Source: Verrucomicrobiales bacterium (GTDB lineage Bacteria; Verrucomicrobiota; Verrucomicrobiia; Verrucomicrobiales; Akkermansiaceae). From it: DNA of 11,259 nt. The DNA lies in contig PBTU01000158.1 of assembly GCA_002729295.1 (NCBI GenBank), positions 1 to 11,259 on the forward strand, written 5' to 3'. This document shows positions 9,900 to 11,259 of this stretch, piece after piece. Every line of letters starts with the position of its first letter. The stretch's first letter is position 1. A program made the translations under genes and the position numbers. The notes beneath the pieces were generated by a model that saw nothing but the letters and a program-made list of their open reading frames with translations, did not search any database and was not told where the DNA came from.

Positions 9900-10697
9900 A
9901 TGAAACTACTTTTTTACATTCTCGCCGTCGCGGCTATCGTTGCTGCCGGATTCTTCAGCTGGCAGGTCAAAGAGAAATACGCCGCCAAGATATCCGCTCG
10001 TGACGAGATCCAGGGGAAGAACAAAGTTCTCTCGCAAAACATCAGCGATAAGCAGGACGAGAAGAAGGGCGCCGAGGCTGACAAGCAGGCTGCCATTGAT
10101 CAGAAGGCAGAAGTGTTCGCTCAGTATGATTCTTCGCAAGCTCAAGGTAAGCAGCTCGGACGTGATCTCGAAGAAGAACAGGAGCGTTTCACCGCCGCCA
10201 AAGCCCGCCAAGATGAGATCGCCAAGGTCATGACGGAGATCAAGGAGTTGTTTCCTGATACCGAGATCGAAGACGTCCCTAAGGTGTTTGAAGACCTTCA
10301 GGCTACGAAGCGTAAGTTGGACAAGGAGTTCGAAGAGCAGGAGATCGTGAGAGAGGGATTGATGAAAGAAGTTGGCAAGAACAAGGACGAAATCAATCGT
10401 GTGGGTACGAAAATTGCCGATAGCCGAGCTCGTGTTCTCAGAAATGATTTCCAAGCCACCGTGACTTCAGTCAGTAGTGAATGGGATTTCCTCGTCATTG
10501 CAGCTGGAGAAAAATCAGGTCTTGCCGGTGACTCCCGCCTTCTGGTTCAGCGCGGTGGCCGTCTCCTTGGTAAGGTGGCGATTTCTTCTCTCGAAGCCAA
10601 TCAAGCAGTTGCTGAAATTGTTCCCGGATCACTTGCTCCAGGAGCGGTTATCCAGCCAGGCGACCAAGTGATTCTCGAGAAGGTTAAGTCGAACTAA
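9900..10697 (+). CDS. Membrane-anchored coiled-coil protein with C-terminal beta domain (second of a paralogous pair)
   Basis: This 265-residue protein of unrecognised family has the same plan as its upstream neighbour. A membrane segment lies at about 3-21 (LLFYILAVAAIVAAGFFSW). A strongly charged coiled-coil region spans about 24-178, broken near residues 117-128 by LFPDTEIEDVPK. The beta-rich domain at 185-260 contains WDFLVIAAGEKSGLAGDSRL and ends in IQPGDQVIL. About 22 of 76 residues are identical to the first gene's C-terminal domain with no gap, while the coiled coils are related only in composition. This points to duplication followed by divergence, or to partner subunits of one complex. 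No Cys is present, so it is not a lipoprotein. The ATG at 9900 opens the membrane segment directly. A strong terminator follows 33 nt after the stop, closing a two-gene transcript. Confidence 0.85.
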   Translation: MKLLFYILAVAAIVAAGFFSWQVKEKYAAKISARDEIQGKNKVLSQNISDKQDEKKGAEADKQAAIDQKAEVFAQYDSSQAQGKQLGRDLEEEQERFTAAKARQDEIAKVMTEIKELFPDTEIEDVPKVFEDLQATKRKLDKEFEEQEIVREGLMKEVGKNKDEINRVGTKIADSRARVLRNDFQATVTSVSSEWDFLVIAAGEKSGLAGDSRLLVQRGGRLLGKVAISSLEANQAVAEIVPGSLAPGAVIQPGDQVILEKVKSN

Positions 10698-10730
10698 GTT
10701 CGAACCATCCCAGAAATTCTTAATGAAAAA

Positions 10731-10757
10731 GGCGATCCGATTCGGGTCGCCTTTTTT
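10731..10757 (+). terminator. Rho-independent terminator of the coiled-coil gene pair
   Basis: The stem GGCGATCCG/CGGGTCGCC (with one G-T pair and a 3-nt loop ATT) is followed directly by six T residues and preceded by five A residues. It starts 33 nt after the stop codon at 10697. The A-run upstream means it could also work weakly on the minus strand. Confidence 0.9.
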
Positions 10758-10813
10758 GACGGCGCGATCTGTTTTCCCTTTCGAAAAAAACCTTCATTAA
10801 TGCACGCTTCCCA

Positions 10814-10843
10814 TTGACGAAAGCGCGGGAAGGTGATCATATC
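10814..10843 (+). promoter_or_regulatory. Candidate promoter of tRNA-Ser with overlapping dyad
   Basis: TTGACG (10814-10819) matches five of six -35 bases. A weak -10 (CATATC at 18 nt, or TCATAT at 17 nt) follows, putting the start of transcription about 15 nt before the tRNA. The inverted repeat GCGGGA-N11-TCCCGC (10825-10847), with TGATCA in its centre, overlaps the -10 and spacer. Confidence 0.5.
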
Positions 10844-10864
10844 CCGCCCGTCAACCAAGACACG

Positions 10865-10954
10865 GGACCTGTGGCTGAGTGGTTGAAAGCGCTCCCCTGC
10901 TAAGGGAGTATACCGGAAACGGTATCGAGGGTTCGAATCCCTCCGGGTCCGCCA
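10865..10954 (+). tRNA. tRNA-Ser (anticodon GCU)
   Basis: A full class II tRNA folds from this stretch. The acceptor stem is GGACCTG with CGGGTCC (10865-10871 / 10944-10950, one T-G pair). The anticodon stem CTCCC/GGGAG has loop CTGCTAA, so the anticodon is GCU, reading AGC and AGU serine codons. The long variable arm TACCG-GAAA-CGGTA is the serine identity element recognised by the SerS coiled-coil arm. The T-arm is GAGGG-TTCGAAT-CCCTC (10927-10943). The discriminator G is at 10951 and CCA (10952-10954) is encoded in the gene. The 3' half is duplicated 192 bp downstream, and the CCA also pairs with sequence just after the gene. Confidence 0.97.
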
Positions 10955-10982
10955 TCGCCCCACCTTCGCTTGCGAGGGTGGG
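10936..10982 (+). repeat. 47-bp direct repeat, copy 1 (tRNA 3' end plus flank)
   Basis: This copy runs from within the T-loop of tRNA-Ser through the acceptor strand, discriminator and CCA, then 28 nt into the flanking hairpin. All 47 bases recur at 11128-11174. A tRNA 3' end as repeat core is the classic attachment-site position for integrases, but no integrase is in the window. Confidence 0.9.
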
Positions 10983-10991
10983 GCGATGGCG
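10950..10991 (+). other. 20-bp hairpin overlapping the tRNA CCA end
   Basis: Arms 10950-10969 and 10972-10991 pair over 20 bp with a single T-G pair, leaving a CTTG tetraloop. The left arm includes the last acceptor base, the discriminator and the CCA of tRNA-Ser, so in the primary transcript this stem competes with the acceptor stem at its end. There is no T-run after it, so it is not a standard terminator, though it may mark the 3' end of the precursor. Confidence 0.85.
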
Positions 10992-11119
10992 TTTCCAGAG
11001 GAAACGAGGACCTTGGCTCGCCTCAGCGAGCCAGTTCGAGTGCCGCAGACGACCGAGCGAAGTGTGGGCGTTCTCTAAGAAAAAGCCGGAGGCTTTCTAA
11101 TCGGTTCAGACTGACTGAA
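10991..11119. repeat. Run of short hairpins between the two tRNA-end repeats
   Basis: Four compact inverted repeats follow one another: GTTTCC-AGA-GGAAAC (10991-11005), TGGCTCGC-CTCA-GCGAGCCA (11014-11033), AAAGCC-GGA-GGCTTT (11082-11096) and TTCAG-ACTGA-CTGAA (11105-11119). I see no coding potential here. The second and third look like REP-type or tRNA-trailer hairpins; AAAGCC-GGA-GGCTTT followed by CTAAT is a poor terminator. Confidence 0.6.
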
Positions 11120-11127
11120 AAGAAGTC

Positions 11128-11174
11128 AATCCCTCCGGGTCCGCCATCGCCCCACCTTCGCTTGCGAGGGTGGG
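11128..11174 (+). repeat. 47-bp direct repeat, copy 2 (orphan tRNA-Ser 3' end)
   Basis: This is an exact copy of 10936-10982. It carries the 3' T-stem strand, the 3' acceptor strand, discriminator and CCA of tRNA-Ser without any 5' tRNA half, so it cannot make a tRNA. The inner hairpin CCCACC...GGTGGG is kept but the outer GCGATGG arm is lost; instead CCGGG (11134-11138) can pair with CCCGG (11175-11179), making a new outer stem. It ends 5 nt before the stop of the right-edge gene. Confidence 0.9.
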
Positions 11175-11179
11175 CCCGG

Positions 11180-11259
11180 TTATTTCGTTTCAGGGGCTTC
11201 CCCGTTGTCAGCGCTATTCTCCGCGGGGGGCGGAACCTGCTTGGCCTTCTTAATGATCT
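11180..11259 (-). CDS. C-terminal end of an unidentified protein (gene continues past the right edge)
   Basis: The minus strand is open from the right edge to a TAA at 11182-11180, giving 25 residues: IIKKAKQVPPPAENSADNGE then APETK. The Pro, Glu and Asn content suggests a disordered C-terminal tail. Nothing identifies the family, and such a short open stretch could occur by chance. In its favour, the composition looks protein-like and the stop sits just outside the repeat. It would converge on the tRNA gene. Confidence 0.45.
   Translation of the reverse strand, partial: IIKKAKQVPPPAENSADNGEAPETK

Noticed and set aside
11128..11146. A second tRNA-Ser gene or split tRNA half
   Set aside because: Only the 3' T-arm and acceptor strands are present, with no D-arm, anticodon or 5' acceptor strand upstream, so no tRNA can form. 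A trans-acting 5' half is not visible in the window.
10936..11174. CRISPR array
   Set aside because: There are only two repeat copies, the repeat is part of a tRNA, and the 145-bp interval is not spacer-like; no cas genes are present.
10865..11179. Functional integrated mobile element at the tRNA
   Set aside because: The repeats look like att sites, but no integrase, recombinase or cargo gene lies between or beside them in this window.

Overview
The window looks like chromosomal DNA of a Planctomycetes-Verrucomicrobia-Chlamydiae (PVC) group bacterium, most likely a member of Verrucomicrobiota. The main reasons are a PSD1-type cytochrome c protein (DUF1549/DUF1553) followed by a DUF1501 protein, a pairing largely confined to that group, and a tiny AURKAIP1/COX24-type basic protein. 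In addition, no protein gene start in the window has a Shine-Dalgarno sequence. The assignment rests on gene content only; no rRNA is present.

Left part (1-4476, all minus strand): a DUF1501 gene running off the left edge, the 941-residue PSD1/cytochrome c gene directly upstream of it (24 nt apart, probably one transcript), a WbuC-type cupin gene, a rho-independent terminator, and a 34-codon gene for a very basic mS38/bS22-like ribosomal protein. The small gene is easily missed because of its length. Middle part (4540-8915, all minus strand): housekeeping genes hisG (long, single-chain ATP phosphoribosyltransferase), serS (seryl-tRNA synthetase) and an MsbA-like ABC exporter with fused membrane and ATPase domains. 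The 334-nt gap between serS and the exporter contains a minus-strand terminator and possibly a small RNA.

Right part: the strand switches. Two adjacent plus-strand genes (9074-9853 and 9900-10697) encode proteins of the same design: an N-terminal membrane segment, a long charged coiled coil, and a C-terminal beta-rich domain that aligns between the two over 76 residues without gaps. I do not recognise the family. The pair ends at a strong terminator and is preceded by a divergent intergenic region holding two identical dyads, TCACTGGTGA. It is the best candidate in the window for an undescribed system.

After it comes a tRNA-Ser(GCU) gene with encoded CCA and its own promoter. The last 19 nt of the tRNA plus 28 nt of flank are repeated exactly 192 bp downstream, and the interval holds several short hairpins and no gene. 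This resembles an attachment-site footprint or a tRNA-derived repeat. A partial minus-strand gene enters from the right edge.
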